36,709 nt of DNA from Clostridia bacterium (GTDB lineage Bacteria; Bacillota; Clostridia; Oscillospirales; CAG-272), in the NCBI GenBank assembly GCA_017547755.1, contig JAFYOX010000058.1, positions 1-36,709 of the forward strand. Reading direction: 5' to 3'. This document shows, in pieces, positions 8,806-17,696 of this stretch. Below the pieces are notes generated by a model. That model was not told the DNA's origin. It searched no databases and saw only the letters and a program-made list of their open reading frames with translations. Position numbers and translations under genes: made by a program. How positions within the stretch are numbered: position 1 is the stretch's first letter; each line of letters starts with the position of its first letter.

Positions 8806-10395
8806 ATGACAGACAGAAGCATCATCGGTCAGAAAATCGCATATCTTCGCAAACTGAAAGGACTCACGCAGGCGGAACTCGCAGAACAGCTCGGCGTCAG
8901 TCCGCAGGCAGTCTCCCAGTGGGAGCGCAGCGAGACCCTGCCCGATATCCTCACACTTCCGCGCCTCGCGGAAATTTTTGAAGAAGGCATCGCCGCCATT
9001 CTCGGCGTGGAAGAACTGAACGCGGAAAAAACTCCCGCAGAAGCCGAAGAAATTCCGGAAGAAGAAACCGGAGAGGAAGAAACGGACGAAGAATATTACG
9101 ACCGTCTCGCGGCGGAAGTGGAAGCAAACGAAGAAGAGTACGACCGTCTTGCAGCCGAAGCCGAAGAAGCGGAAGACGGCCACACCATCACCGTTCCGGA
9201 GATCAGTATCCCGGACATCAATATTCCCGAGATCCCTCTGCCGACCGGCGAAGTCATTCCGGCACAGCATATTCCCGGAAAGACGATCCCTGCACAGGAA
9301 ATCAAAATTCCGCCGGTTCCGCCCGTTCCTCCGGTGCCCCCGGTATCTCCGGTTCCGCACGGAATCGGCAATTGGATCAAGAAGAAGCTCGACCGCTCCA
9401 CTACCCAGATCGACACCTCCGGCTTCACCCTTCCCGTCAGCGAATACGTCATCGACTTCGCCGATCCCGACGAGGAATACGAAATCGCCCTCATCAAGGA
9501 CGGAAAGATCGTCAACCAGTTCAAGGGTTCCCCGAACGAATTCGTCCGCGTAGTCATTAACGGCGATGTGAAATCGGTCCGTTCGTCGATCTCCGTGGAG
9601 GTCAACGGCAATGTCAATGGGAATACCCAGTCCGGCTTCGACACGACCATCCACGGCGAGGTCACCGGCAATCCGCATTCCAACATGAACCTGACCTGCG
9701 GCAATGTCACCGGCGACGCGCACGCCAACATGACCCTCAACTGCGGCGACGTCGGCGGAAATGCGTCCGCGAATATGTCCCTCAACTGCAACAACATCGG
9801 CGGCGATGCCCACGCGAATATGTCCGTCCATGCGGCAGGCACCATCAGCGGAGGCAAGGCAAAAGAAGAATCCCGTGACGATTCCGATGACGAAATCTCC
9901 GTGAACGGCATGAATGTCACGATCAACGGCGATTACGAAGGCGATCTGTCCGCCGCGTGCAGCATCACAGTGTGCGGCGACGTCAACGGCGACATCGATA
10001 CGACGGGAGACGTCCATGTCACGGAAGGTGACATCAACGGCGACGTCGACACCACCGGAAACGTGACCGCAGGCGGCGACATCAACGGCGATGTCGATAC
10101 TACGCAGACCGTCATGGCGGGCGGCGATATCAGCGGCGACGTCGATACGTCGGCGGATGTGAACGTCGGCGGAAGCATCGAAGGCTCGGTCGACACCACG
10201 GGCGACGTCAACGTCGGCGGCGATGTCGGCGGAGATATCAGCACCACGAGCGACGTGGAAGTGGACGGCGATGTCCACGGCAGCATCGACACGACCGGCG
10301 ACGTGACCGTCCACGGCGACGCACACGGCGATATCGAAGCGGAAAAAGTCAAAGTCTACGGTACCGCAGAAAATTACGATCCCGACGAAGACTGA
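8806..10395 (+). CDS. XRE-type HTH protein with C-terminal 16-residue repeat (beta-solenoid-like) array
   Basis: The 529-aa product begins with an XRE/HTH_3 domain (about 8-60: GQKIAYLRKLKGLTQAELAE, VSPQAVSQWERSE). An acidic Glu-rich stretch (about 68-125), a Pro-rich linker (PPVPPVPPVPPVSPVP, near 168-184) and a short globular piece follow. From about residue 249 come repeats: one array with a Cys every 15-16 residues (NLTCGNVTGD, TLNCGDVGGN, SLNCNNIGGD), an acidic linker, then about eight units of the type GDINGDVDTTGNVTAG to the C terminus. The Gly/Asp/Val spacing resembles bactofilin-like or other polymer-forming beta-solenoids; that fold is inference. ATG at 8806 has GGAG before it; a frame extending upstream to 8671 lacks support. 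No signal peptide or membrane segment is visible, so it is probably cytoplasmic. Function unknown. Confidence 0.82.
   Translation: MTDRSIIGQKIAYLRKLKGLTQAELAEQLGVSPQAVSQWERSETLPDILTLPRLAEIFEEGIAAILGVEELNAEKTPAEAEEIPEEETGEEETDEEYYDRLAAEVEANEEEYDRLAAEAEEAEDGHTITVPEISIPDINIPEIPLPTGEVIPAQHIPGKTIPAQEIKIPPVPPVPPVPPVSPVPHGIGNWIKKKLDRSTTQIDTSGFTLPVSEYVIDFADPDEEYEIALIKDGKIVNQFKGSPNEFVRVVINGDVKSVRSSISVEVNGNVNGNTQSGFDTTIHGEVTGNPHSNMNLTCGNVTGDAHANMTLNCGDVGGNASANMSLNCNNIGGDAHANMSVHAAGTISGGKAKEESRDDSDDEISVNGMNVTINGDYEGDLSAACSITVCGDVNGDIDTTGDVHVTEGDINGDVDTTGNVTAGGDINGDVDTTQTVMAGGDISGDVDTSADVNVGGSIEGSVDTTGDVNVGGDVGGDISTTSDVEVDGDVHGSIDTTGDVTVHGDAHGDIEAEKVKVYGTAENYDPDED
9964..10350 (+). repeat. In-frame 48-bp repeat array (16-residue units)
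   Basis: About eight tandem degenerate 48-bp units within the HTH/repeat gene encode GD(V/I)xGD(V/I)DTTxxVxxx. The units are diverged at DNA level while the protein pattern is kept, so this is a selected protein repeat and not a recent slippage product. Confidence 0.75.
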
Positions 10396-10401
10396 TTTTT
10401 C

Positions 10402-10451
10402 TTGCAATTCCGCACATCCCATAGTATAATGGAGGTATGAAAATACCTCCA
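10402..10451 (+). promoter_or_regulatory. Promoter and 5' hairpin of the first glycyl radical enzyme gene
   Basis: TTGCAA (10402-10407), 17 bp, TATAAT (10425-10430) begins 6 bp after the preceding stop codon. It runs straight into the perfect hairpin TGGAGGTAT-GAAA-ATACCTCCA (10430-10451), which would sit at the 5' end of the mRNA. T-rich sequence after the stem could also make it a weak terminator for the upstream gene. Confidence 0.7.
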
Positions 10452-10476
10452 TTTCTTTATTCAGAAAGGAATTCCA

Positions 10477-12468
10477 ATGAATCAGCCATTATACGATTTC
10501 ATCACCGCGCACCGTCAGCGCGAATTCCGGATCGATGCGATTCCCTCTCAGGCGGAACGCTACAAGGCCGAAGGTCTGTCTCCGCGTGCCAGAATGTCCG
10601 ACCGTTTCTGCCGCGTCATGGACGCGGAAGTGCCGCACATCCTGCCGGGACAGAAGATCGTGTTCCTGCGCACTGTTCCCCGTCCGTACGACTGCTTCAC
10701 CGAAGACGAGTGGAACGCTATCCGCAGTCACCACTTCCTCCACGAACAGGGATATCTCTCGAATATCTGCCCGGATCACACGTATCTCATGAAGCGCGGT
10801 CTTCTCGCCGTACGGGAATCCGCCGACGAATACGCGAAGGCCGATATCGACGCGCTTCTCCGTCTCGTCAGCCGTTACCGTGACGAAGCACTCCGCACCG
10901 GACGTGACGACGTTGCGGAAGTTCTCGAAAAAGTACCCGCACAGCCGGCGGAAACCTTCCGCGAGGCTCTGCAGTTCTTCCGCATCATCCACTACGCGCT
11001 CTGGCTCGAAGGCAACTACCACAACACCGTCGGACGTTTCGACAAGTACATGATGCCCTATCTCGAAGCCGACCTCGCGGCGGGACGCCTCACCGAAGAC
11101 GAAGCATACGAACTGCTTCTCGACTTCTTCCTCTCGTTCAACATCGACTCCGATATGTACACCGGTATCCAGCAGGGCGACAACGGTCAGTCCATGATGC
11201 TCGGCGGCACCGACCCGGCAACGGGATCCGAAATTTACAACAAGCTCACCGCGATGTGCCTCCGTGCATCCGGCGAACTCAAGCTCATCGACCCGAAGAT
11301 CAACCTCCGCGTCACGAAAAACACGCCTCTGTGGGTCTATGAAGAAGGCACGAAGCTGACAAAAGTCGGACTCGGTTTCCCACAGTATTCGAACGACGAC
11401 ACGGTCATCCCCGCGCTGATGAAGCTCGGCTACGACAAGGCGGACGCGGAAGACTACACCGTTGCGGCGTGCTGGGAATTCATCATTCCCGGACTCGGCA
11501 TGGAAATTGCGAACATCGGCGCGATGTCGTATCCGCTTGCGGTCGACCGTGCGCTGTCTTCCCTGCCGTCCTGCGCAGACTTTGACGAATTCCGTGCAAA
11601 TGTCGCGGCAGAGATCACCGCGCAGTGCGACGCAATCATGGCGGGCGTGAAGAACATCTGGTTCGTCCCCTCGCCGTTCATGGAACTTCTCTACGGCGGC
11701 AAGCCCGTGACGGAAGGCATGAAATACAACAATTTCGGGATCCACGGCACCGGCGTATCCTGCGCGGCGGACTCTCTCGCGGCGATCAAAACGTACGTCT
11801 TCGACGAAAAGAAGCTGACTGCGGACGAACTTCTCGCGGCAGTAAACGCGGATTTCGAAGGATATGACGAAACGCTCCACCTGCTCCGCAGCGAATCCCC
11901 GAAGCTCGGTACGGAAAACTCCGCCGCGGCCGACGAACAGCTCGTCTGGCTGACGGAAGCGTTCTCCGGCACCCTCGCCGGAAAGACGAACGAACGCGGC
12001 GGCATCTGGCGTGCCGGAACCGGCTCGGCGATGTTCTACCTCTGGCACGCGGACGAAATCGGCGCGTCTCCCGACGGCAGACGGAAGGGCGAACCCTTCG
12101 CGGCGAACTATTCGGCGTCCCTGTTCGCAAAGATCGACAATCCGGTGAACATCGTGAAATCCTTCACCGCGCCCGACCTCGGCAAGGTCATCAACGGCGG
12201 TCCGCTGACCCTCGAATTCGACAGCAGGATCTTCGCTTCCGATGAAAATATGACCAAGGTCGCCTCTCTCGTAAAATATTTCGTTGCCCGCGGCGGTCAT
12301 CAGCTCCAGCTCAATGCCGTCTCCCGTGAGGCACTTCTCGACGCACAGGCACATCCCGAAAAGTACGAACGTCTCATCGTCCGCATCTGGGGATGGAGCG
12401 CCTACTTCGTGGAACTCGACAAAAACTTCCAGGACCACGTCATCCGCCGTCAGGAGTATTCGATCTGA
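10477..12468 (+). CDS. Divergent glycyl radical enzyme (PFL/dehydratase family)
   Basis: This 663-aa protein belongs to the pyruvate formate-lyase/glycerol dehydratase-like glycyl radical superfamily. The thiyl-radical cysteine fits Cys332 in AACWEF, with Glu two residues later (C-x-E as in dehydratase and C-N/C-C lyase subtypes). The C-terminal glycyl loop is RIWGWSAYF with Gly639, in place of the usual RVxGYxA. The protein is shorter than most members (750-850 aa), mainly at the N terminus. AGAAAGGA precedes ATG 10477. No activating enzyme of the PflA type is adjacent; the nearest radical SAM gene of a PFL-activase-like family is at 23009. Substrate unknown. A peptide-type ABC importer follows after 213 bp, behind terminators. 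Confidence 0.85.
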   Translation: MNQPLYDFITAHRQREFRIDAIPSQAERYKAEGLSPRARMSDRFCRVMDAEVPHILPGQKIVFLRTVPRPYDCFTEDEWNAIRSHHFLHEQGYLSNICPDHTYLMKRGLLAVRESADEYAKADIDALLRLVSRYRDEALRTGRDDVAEVLEKVPAQPAETFREALQFFRIIHYALWLEGNYHNTVGRFDKYMMPYLEADLAAGRLTEDEAYELLLDFFLSFNIDSDMYTGIQQGDNGQSMMLGGTDPATGSEIYNKLTAMCLRASGELKLIDPKINLRVTKNTPLWVYEEGTKLTKVGLGFPQYSNDDTVIPALMKLGYDKADAEDYTVAACWEFIIPGLGMEIANIGAMSYPLAVDRALSSLPSCADFDEFRANVAAEITAQCDAIMAGVKNIWFVPSPFMELLYGGKPVTEGMKYNNFGIHGTGVSCAADSLAAIKTYVFDEKKLTADELLAAVNADFEGYDETLHLLRSESPKLGTENSAAADEQLVWLTEAFSGTLAGKTNERGGIWRAGTGSAMFYLWHADEIGASPDGRRKGEPFAANYSASLFAKIDNPVNIVKSFTAPDLGKVINGGPLTLEFDSRIFASDENMTKVASLVKYFVARGGHQLQLNAVSREALLDAQAHPEKYERLIVRIWGWSAYFVELDKNFQDHVIRRQEYSI

Positions 12469-12483
12469 TAAAATAAATGTTTC

Positions 12484-12540
12484 TCGGGAAAACCTTTTTT
12501 GACAAAAAGGTTTTCCCGAACCCTTTCCAAAAAACTTTAT
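12484..12540 (+). repeat. Hairpin repeat family, copy 1
   Basis: Perfect 16-bp stem (TCGGGAAAACCTTTTT, 12484-12499, with its complement 12504-12519) and a 4-nt loop, followed by an ACCC-type spacer and the tail CCAAAAAACTTTAT. The same plan occurs at 31874, 35068 (minus) and 36355. It lies 15 bp after the glycyl radical enzyme stop and may terminate its transcript. Confidence 0.75.
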
Positions 12541-12587
12541 ACAAATAAAGAGGATAAAGTTTGTGCAGATTTTCTGCTGTATTTTAT

Positions 12588-12614
12588 GCGTTTCCGGTGC
12601 GGAGACGCTTTTTT
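12588..12614 (+). terminator. Intrinsic terminator
   Basis: GCGTTTCC (12588-12595) pairs with GGAGACGC (12601-12608, one G-U pair) over a 5-nt loop, followed by six Ts, a C and five more Ts. It is either a second terminator of the glycyl radical enzyme gene or an attenuator about 70 bp ahead of the transporter operon, for which I see no clear promoter. Confidence 0.75.
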
Positions 12615-12681
12615 CTTTTTACGCATAATTTCCGTCCTGTCCGGGAATAGTTTCAACAGACTGAATTTTCGGAGGAATTTC

Positions 12682-14802
12682 ATGAAAAAACTGCTCTCCA
12701 TCCTTCTCGCCGTGCCGCTTCTGCTTCCGTCCTGCGCGAAAGCGGATATCAACGACCGGATCATTCTCGGCAGTTCGACCGAGCTGACCGGGGATTTCCG
12801 CTTTCCCGGTTACGGCGGTGCTTCCGCCGGGGCTGCCGATCAGGACATCGCCGCGCTGACGACGGGCTACGCCGTGATGGAAACCGATCCTTCCGGGGAA
12901 TATGTCTGGAACCAAACGGTCGTAAAAACGCATACCGAAGAGGAGATCCCGCAGTCCGACGGCTCCGTGAACTACCGGATCACGATCGAACTGAACGAAG
13001 GGCTGACCTTTTCCGACGGCACCCCCGTCACGGCGGACAATTATCTCGCGTATCTGCTGGCGTTTTCCACCCCCGTTGCCAGAAGTGCGGGTGCGACCGG
13101 CATGGCAGGTCAGGCATACGCCGGCTACGCGGATTTCTTCAACTACGCCGGAGACGGCGTGAAAATGGATCCGGACGCGCCTGCGTCCCGTGAGTTCACC
13201 GGTCTGCGCCGCCTGTCGGAATCCTCGTTCTCGCTGGAGGTCGACGGTGCGGCGGGATATTATCCCTATTTTTATACGGCGTCCTATGCCGCCGTCACGC
13301 CGTACGATCTCGGACTTCTTCTCGGGGAAGGAGTCACCGTCCGCGACGACGGAAACGGCTGTTATCTCGACGGCGCGTGGTACGAATCGTCTTCCTCAGG
13401 ATCGTCGGAGGCTCTTCTTTTCAAAAAAGCGGAGCATATGAAAAAAGCACGCTACGATACCATGACCTACCCGTATTCCGGTCCGTACACCATCGTTTCG
13501 TGGGACGAAGGGACCCGTGAAGCCGTCCTGAAGAAAAACGACGCTTTTCTCGGCAACTTCGAAGGACAGAAACCGACCATACAGACAGTCGTCTGCACGC
13601 GCATCGTCGCGGAAACGCAGTTCGACCAGCTCACGAGCGGCGCCGTGGACATTCTCTCCGGCATCACCGGCGGCGATGAGACCAAAGCGGCGCTCCGGCT
13701 TGTCGGAAAGGGATTCCGCGAAAATCACTATCTCCGTGCAGGCTACGGAAAGATCCAGTTTGACTGCGATTTCGGACCGACGCTGTTCCCGGAAGTCCGG
13801 CAGGCCGCCGCGACTCTGCTCGACCGATCCGCGTTTGCGGCGGCGTTTACCGGCGGCTACGGAAAAGTGGTCAACGGCCCGTATTCCGAGGAATCGTGGA
13901 TGTACCATGCCGCCGGTGAGGATTTCGAAAAATCCCTGAACCGCTACGACTATTCCGTCTCCGGCGCAAAACAGCTTCTGGAACAGGGCGGATGGGTCTA
14001 CAATTCCCGCGGAGAAGCCTACGAGGAAGGACAGAACGGCATCGACCGCGTCCGCTACAAAAAAGTCACCCGCGAAGAGCTGGAAAGCCTCACCACCGAA
14101 GAAGGAACGGAGGCGACCCTCTCCTACCGCTCCGTCAGCAATACGGACAACATCGTCTACCGGACGGTGGAGATCGACAGCGCGTACTATATTCCGCTGG
14201 TGCTGAACTGGTTCTCCACGGAAAGCAATGCCGTCTCCGATCTGCTGTCCTCCATGCTGATGAACGGTGCGGGAACGGCTGCCTGCGGCATGGTCATCCG
14301 GCAGTCGGCGGGTGATTTCAACGCCATGCTCGGCGAACTCCGGCGCGATCCGTCCTACGGCTACAGCGGAACGATGACCTACAATATGTACAACCTCGCC
14401 ACCGGCTTCACAAGTCCTGTGTACGATTACTCCTTCCAGTGGTCGCACGATCCCGCGTATTCCGGATTTTCCGCCGTCCGCCTGTACGATCCGTACGACC
14501 GGATCTTCTCCTATTTCGCGGAAGACGGCACCCACGAACGCCTGAGCTATGAGGAAGCCGTCCGCCGTTCGGACGGAAAGCTCGGCATGGATTACCTCTC
14601 CATGGCGATGGTGTACGACGCGGATACCGAAGAGGAATACGTCCGCTGGTGGACGGCGTACATCCGGCGATGGAACGAACTTCTGCCGGAAATTCCGCTC
14701 TACTGCAACTATTACTACGACGTTTACAACGAAAAGATCCGGGATTACCGGACGTCTCCCTACTGGGGAGCGGCCGAAGCGATCCTGTACTGCCGCGGAT
14801 GA
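12682..14802 (+). CDS. Peptide/nickel-type ABC transporter substrate-binding lipoprotein
   Basis: This 706-aa protein is an OppA/DppA-type (SBP_bac_5) solute receptor. The N terminus MKKLLSILLAVPLLLPSC is a lipoprotein signal with lipobox LPSC, so the mature protein is tethered by Cys18 to the outer face of the membrane. Family features include YRITIELNEGLTFSDGTPVTADN, the conserved hot spot after the first lobe, and GPYTIVSWDEGTREAVLKKN. It is longer than the usual 520-600 aa. GGAGGAATTTC precedes ATG 12682. It is followed at 22 bp by the permease and ATPase genes; the ligand cannot be inferred from sequence. Confidence 0.9.
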   Translation: MKKLLSILLAVPLLLPSCAKADINDRIILGSSTELTGDFRFPGYGGASAGAADQDIAALTTGYAVMETDPSGEYVWNQTVVKTHTEEEIPQSDGSVNYRITIELNEGLTFSDGTPVTADNYLAYLLAFSTPVARSAGATGMAGQAYAGYADFFNYAGDGVKMDPDAPASREFTGLRRLSESSFSLEVDGAAGYYPYFYTASYAAVTPYDLGLLLGEGVTVRDDGNGCYLDGAWYESSSSGSSEALLFKKAEHMKKARYDTMTYPYSGPYTIVSWDEGTREAVLKKNDAFLGNFEGQKPTIQTVVCTRIVAETQFDQLTSGAVDILSGITGGDETKAALRLVGKGFRENHYLRAGYGKIQFDCDFGPTLFPEVRQAAATLLDRSAFAAAFTGGYGKVVNGPYSEESWMYHAAGEDFEKSLNRYDYSVSGAKQLLEQGGWVYNSRGEAYEEGQNGIDRVRYKKVTREELESLTTEEGTEATLSYRSVSNTDNIVYRTVEIDSAYYIPLVLNWFSTESNAVSDLLSSMLMNGAGTAACGMVIRQSAGDFNAMLGELRRDPSYGYSGTMTYNMYNLATGFTSPVYDYSFQWSHDPAYSGFSAVRLYDPYDRIFSYFAEDGTHERLSYEEAVRRSDGKLGMDYLSMAMVYDADTEEEYVRWWTAYIRRWNELLPEIPLYCNYYYDVYNEKIRDYRTSPYWGAAEAILYCRG

Positions 14803-14823
14803 ACGGGAAAGGAGACGCTTCTT

Positions 14824-15855
14824 GTGGGAAAATATCTTCTCCGACGGGTCGGCTATATGCTGCTCGTCCTCGTTCTGCTCTCGTTTCTGATGTATCTGAT
14901 CTACAGCATGATCCCCTTTGACCGGGCACGTGCCCTCGCCGAAGAACAGCGCGCCGCCTACAAAAACGATCCGGCGGGCTTCGAAGCCGCCTATCAGAAC
15001 TACCGGCATCAGCTGGGACTTGACCGCAGCGTCGTCTTCCGCTATCTCCGCTGGATCGGGCTCGTCCCCGTTGACGGCGTATACGACGGACTTCTGCAGG
15101 GAAGTCTCGGATGGAGCTTCCGGTACAGCCGTCCGGCCGCCGAAGTCCTCGCACAGCCGCTGCGCAATACGGTGTTTCTCAACCTCTTCTCGACCGTGCT
15201 GTCCCTCGGGATCACGATCCCTCTCGGCATTTTCTGTGCCGTTCACCGCGGAAGCCGACGGGATACCGCCGTCCAGATCGGCACCGTCGTCGGCTACAGC
15301 GTCCCGGGATTCATCGCCGCGATCCTGTTCATCTGCCTGTTCGCGGTCATCCTGCCGGTCTTCCCCGTCAGCGGAATGAAAACGCCCGGCAGCAGCTATA
15401 CCGGTCTGCGGAAATTTTTCGACGAGCTGTATTATATGGCGCTCCCCATTCTCGTGATGACGTTTTCCTCGCTCGGCGGCATGACCCGCTACGTCCGCGC
15501 CGCCATGACGGAAGCCCTCACGATGGACTGCGTCCGCACCGCGCGTGCCAAAGGACTCCGCGAACGCGCCGTCATCTATTCTCACGCATGGCGGAACGCG
15601 CTCATTCCGGTCATCACCCTCGTCATCGGCTGGTTCCTGCGGCTGTTCTCCGGTTCGCTCATGATCGAAAATATCTTCGCCCTGAACGGCATGGGAAAGC
15701 TCTATATCACCTGTCTCAACGCGAATGACTACGAGGTGGTGCTCCTTCTGCAGATGTTCTATGTCACGCTGGCACTGCTCGGCAACCTGCTGATCGACAT
15801 TGCCTACGGGCTTGCCGATCCGCGTGTCCGTGCCGACCGGCCGGAACGGAGGTGA
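14824..15855 (+). CDS. ABC permease, OppB/DppB family
   Basis: This 343-aa inner-membrane permease has the DppB plan: N-terminal GKYLLRRVGYMLLVLVLLS membrane segment, a long extracellular loop, then five more hydrophobic segments with the EAA loop (MTEALTMDCVRTARAKGLRE) that docks on the ATPases, and the terminal motif IENIFALNGMG. The start is GTG at 14824 with GGAAAGGAG about 8 nt before it. It pairs with the next gene's product to form the translocation pore. Confidence 0.92.
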   Translation: MGKYLLRRVGYMLLVLVLLSFLMYLIYSMIPFDRARALAEEQRAAYKNDPAGFEAAYQNYRHQLGLDRSVVFRYLRWIGLVPVDGVYDGLLQGSLGWSFRYSRPAAEVLAQPLRNTVFLNLFSTVLSLGITIPLGIFCAVHRGSRRDTAVQIGTVVGYSVPGFIAAILFICLFAVILPVFPVSGMKTPGSSYTGLRKFFDELYYMALPILVMTFSSLGGMTRYVRAAMTEALTMDCVRTARAKGLRERAVIYSHAWRNALIPVITLVIGWFLRLFSGSLMIENIFALNGMGKLYITCLNANDYEVVLLLQMFYVTLALLGNLLIDIAYGLADPRVRADRPERR

Positions 15856-15860
15856 ACGTC

Positions 15861-17696
15861 ATGGAATCTCTCAGTCCCGGACGTCTTGCACTGCGGCGTT
15901 TTTTCCGCCGTCCCGCCGCGTGCATCGCGCTCGTTCTTCTTTCCGGCATCTTCCTCTTCGTCTTTCTCGGTCCTCTGTTCGACCCGATCGATCTGTCCTA
16001 CGCCGAACCTCTGCACAAAAATCTCAGTCCGTCGTACGATATGCTGCAGATCCCCGACGCGCTTTCCCGAAATATCCGGCAGATCTCGTCCCGTTCTTCA
16101 TTTTCGGTCGGTCTCGATGGTGACGGACGGGTGTACACCTGGGGAAAAACGTATCTCCGGGACATCGGCACCGATCTTTCCGACCTTCCCGAAGAAGTGC
16201 GCGGCCGCCGGATCCTTCACGCCGCCGCAGGGGTCGACCATGCCGCCGCCATCGATGAAAACGGCTATGTCCTCTGCTGGGGCGCCTACGACAACGGACA
16301 GTACGGTCATAACGGAAGCATGCTCGCGGCGGCACGTCCGCAGCCGGAGGAACTGCTTGAACGTCCGCTCGATCCGTCCGGCGTCCGTCAGCTCGTCTGC
16401 GGAAATCAGGTCACCGCGATCCTGATGAACGACGGTACCACGTACCTCTGGGGAAACTACAGCATCGGCGCGGTCAATCTTCCGTCCTTTGAAGGAACAA
16501 AAGATCTTGCAAAGATCGTCTTTCTGCAGTCCCTGATCGCCGGGATCACGACGGACGGCGAATTCGTTTACGGAAGTTCCGGCGTCTTCGAGATCTGCGA
16601 GATCCGTGCCTCCGACGGCACCGTATTCCTCGGAAATCTGCGGGAATATATCGGGGACCGGAAAGTCCTTGACATCGCCGCTTCCATGACGGACGTCTGT
16701 CTCCTTCTGGACGACGGTTCCCTTGTGATCGCCGGAGCATCCGGCGAAGATACCCGCCGTACGCCGGTCATTCCGGACGGCGAAACGGTCGTTGTCCTTT
16801 CGGGAGGCGCACGGCATTACGCCGCACTCACCGATACGGGGCGCATCCTGACCTGGGGAAGCAATGCGCTCGACCAGACGGACATTCCCGCCGGTCTGAC
16901 AGAACCGGGTGCGGCGGACGAGGTGATCTGCGCCGGATTCCAGACCTACGCTGTCAGAAGCGGGACGCTTGCCGGAAAATGGGGCTTCCGCGGATACCTC
17001 ATGGGAAGCGACGAACTCGGACGCGATATTTTCACGCGCGTCATGAACGGCGGACGGATGACCATGACCATCGGCGCGGCCGCCGTCCTGATCTCCGCCG
17101 TCATCGGGATCCTGATCGGCTGCATCTCCGGCTATTCCGGCGGAAAAACCGACTTTTTCCTCATGCGCATGACCGAAATTTTCGCCGCGATCCCGTTTCT
17201 TCCCTTTGCGCTCGTCCTGTCCGCTCTTCTCCGCCGCACGGACGTGAAGGAAGACGTCCGTATTTTCCTCATCATGGTCGTCCTCGGCGTTCTTTCATGG
17301 CCGGGACTGGCGCGTCTCATCCGCGGGCAGGTACTCGCCGAACGCGAAAAGGAATTTGTCCTCGCGGCACAGGCGATGGGAGTTCCCGAACACCGCATTG
17401 CCTTCCGCCACATCCTGCCGAACGTGATCTCCGTCATTCTCGTCTCCCTCACGCTGGATTTCGCGGGATGCATGCTGACGGAAGCGACGCTTTCCTATCT
17501 CGGATTCGGCGTACAGCTTCCTCGTCCGACCTGGGGAAATATGCTCTACGGATGCAACAATTCCATCGTCATCCGGTCGTACTGGTGGCGGTGGGTCTTC
17601 CCGGCGCTGTTTCTGTCCGTGAGCATCCTCGCCATCAACATCCTCGGCGACACCCTGCGCGATATTTTCGACCCGAAATCGGAGGTGGAAAAATAA
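15861..17696 (+). CDS. OppC/DppC-type ABC permease with inserted seven-repeat RCC1-like propeller
   Basis: The 611-aa protein has a normal OppC_N start (RRFFRRPAACIALVLLSG, membrane segment about 19-39), then about 290 extra residues, then a normal DppC core resuming at MGSDELGRDIFTRVMNG (381 onward) with membrane segments, EAA loop (LAAQAMGVPEHRIAFRHILPN) and the end region YLGFGVQLPRPTWGNML. The insert holds seven RCC1-like repeats: SFSVGLDGDGRVYTWG, HAAAIDENGYVLCWG, VTAILMNDGTTYLWG, LIAGITTDGEFVYG, VCLLLDDGSLVIAG, HYAALTDTGRILTWG and FQTYAVRSGTLAGKWG. Seven is the number of blades of an RCC1 propeller. With TM1 leading outward, the propeller should face the cell exterior. Typical DppC is about 300 aa. 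GGAGGTGAAC precedes ATG 15861; GTG at 15852 is a weaker choice. The frame is unbroken across both junctions. Confidence 0.92.
   Translation: MESLSPGRLALRRFFRRPAACIALVLLSGIFLFVFLGPLFDPIDLSYAEPLHKNLSPSYDMLQIPDALSRNIRQISSRSSFSVGLDGDGRVYTWGKTYLRDIGTDLSDLPEEVRGRRILHAAAGVDHAAAIDENGYVLCWGAYDNGQYGHNGSMLAAARPQPEELLERPLDPSGVRQLVCGNQVTAILMNDGTTYLWGNYSIGAVNLPSFEGTKDLAKIVFLQSLIAGITTDGEFVYGSSGVFEICEIRASDGTVFLGNLREYIGDRKVLDIAASMTDVCLLLDDGSLVIAGASGEDTRRTPVIPDGETVVVLSGGARHYAALTDTGRILTWGSNALDQTDIPAGLTEPGAADEVICAGFQTYAVRSGTLAGKWGFRGYLMGSDELGRDIFTRVMNGGRMTMTIGAAAVLISAVIGILIGCISGYSGGKTDFFLMRMTEIFAAIPFLPFALVLSALLRRTDVKEDVRIFLIMVVLGVLSWPGLARLIRGQVLAEREKEFVLAAQAMGVPEHRIAFRHILPNVISVILVSLTLDFAGCMLTEATLSYLGFGVQLPRPTWGNMLYGCNNSIVIRSYWWRWVFPALFLSVSILAINILGDTLRDIFDPKSEVEK

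Noticed and set aside
9964-10350. CRISPR-like tandem repeat
   Set aside because: Units are in frame, diverged and without spacers; this is a protein-coding repeat.
8779-10452. 557-codon minus-strand open frame opposite the HTH/repeat gene
   Set aside because: Mirror of the repeat array; the repetitive translation only reflects the coding strand.
13396-15585. 729-codon minus-strand open frame across the transporter genes
   Set aside because: It spans two genes with clear family motifs and ribosome sites on the plus strand; no plausible product.
15861-17696. RCC1 insert as an assembly artefact
   Set aside because: Frame is unbroken, codon style is uniform with flanking genes, and exactly seven repeats fit between permease parts.
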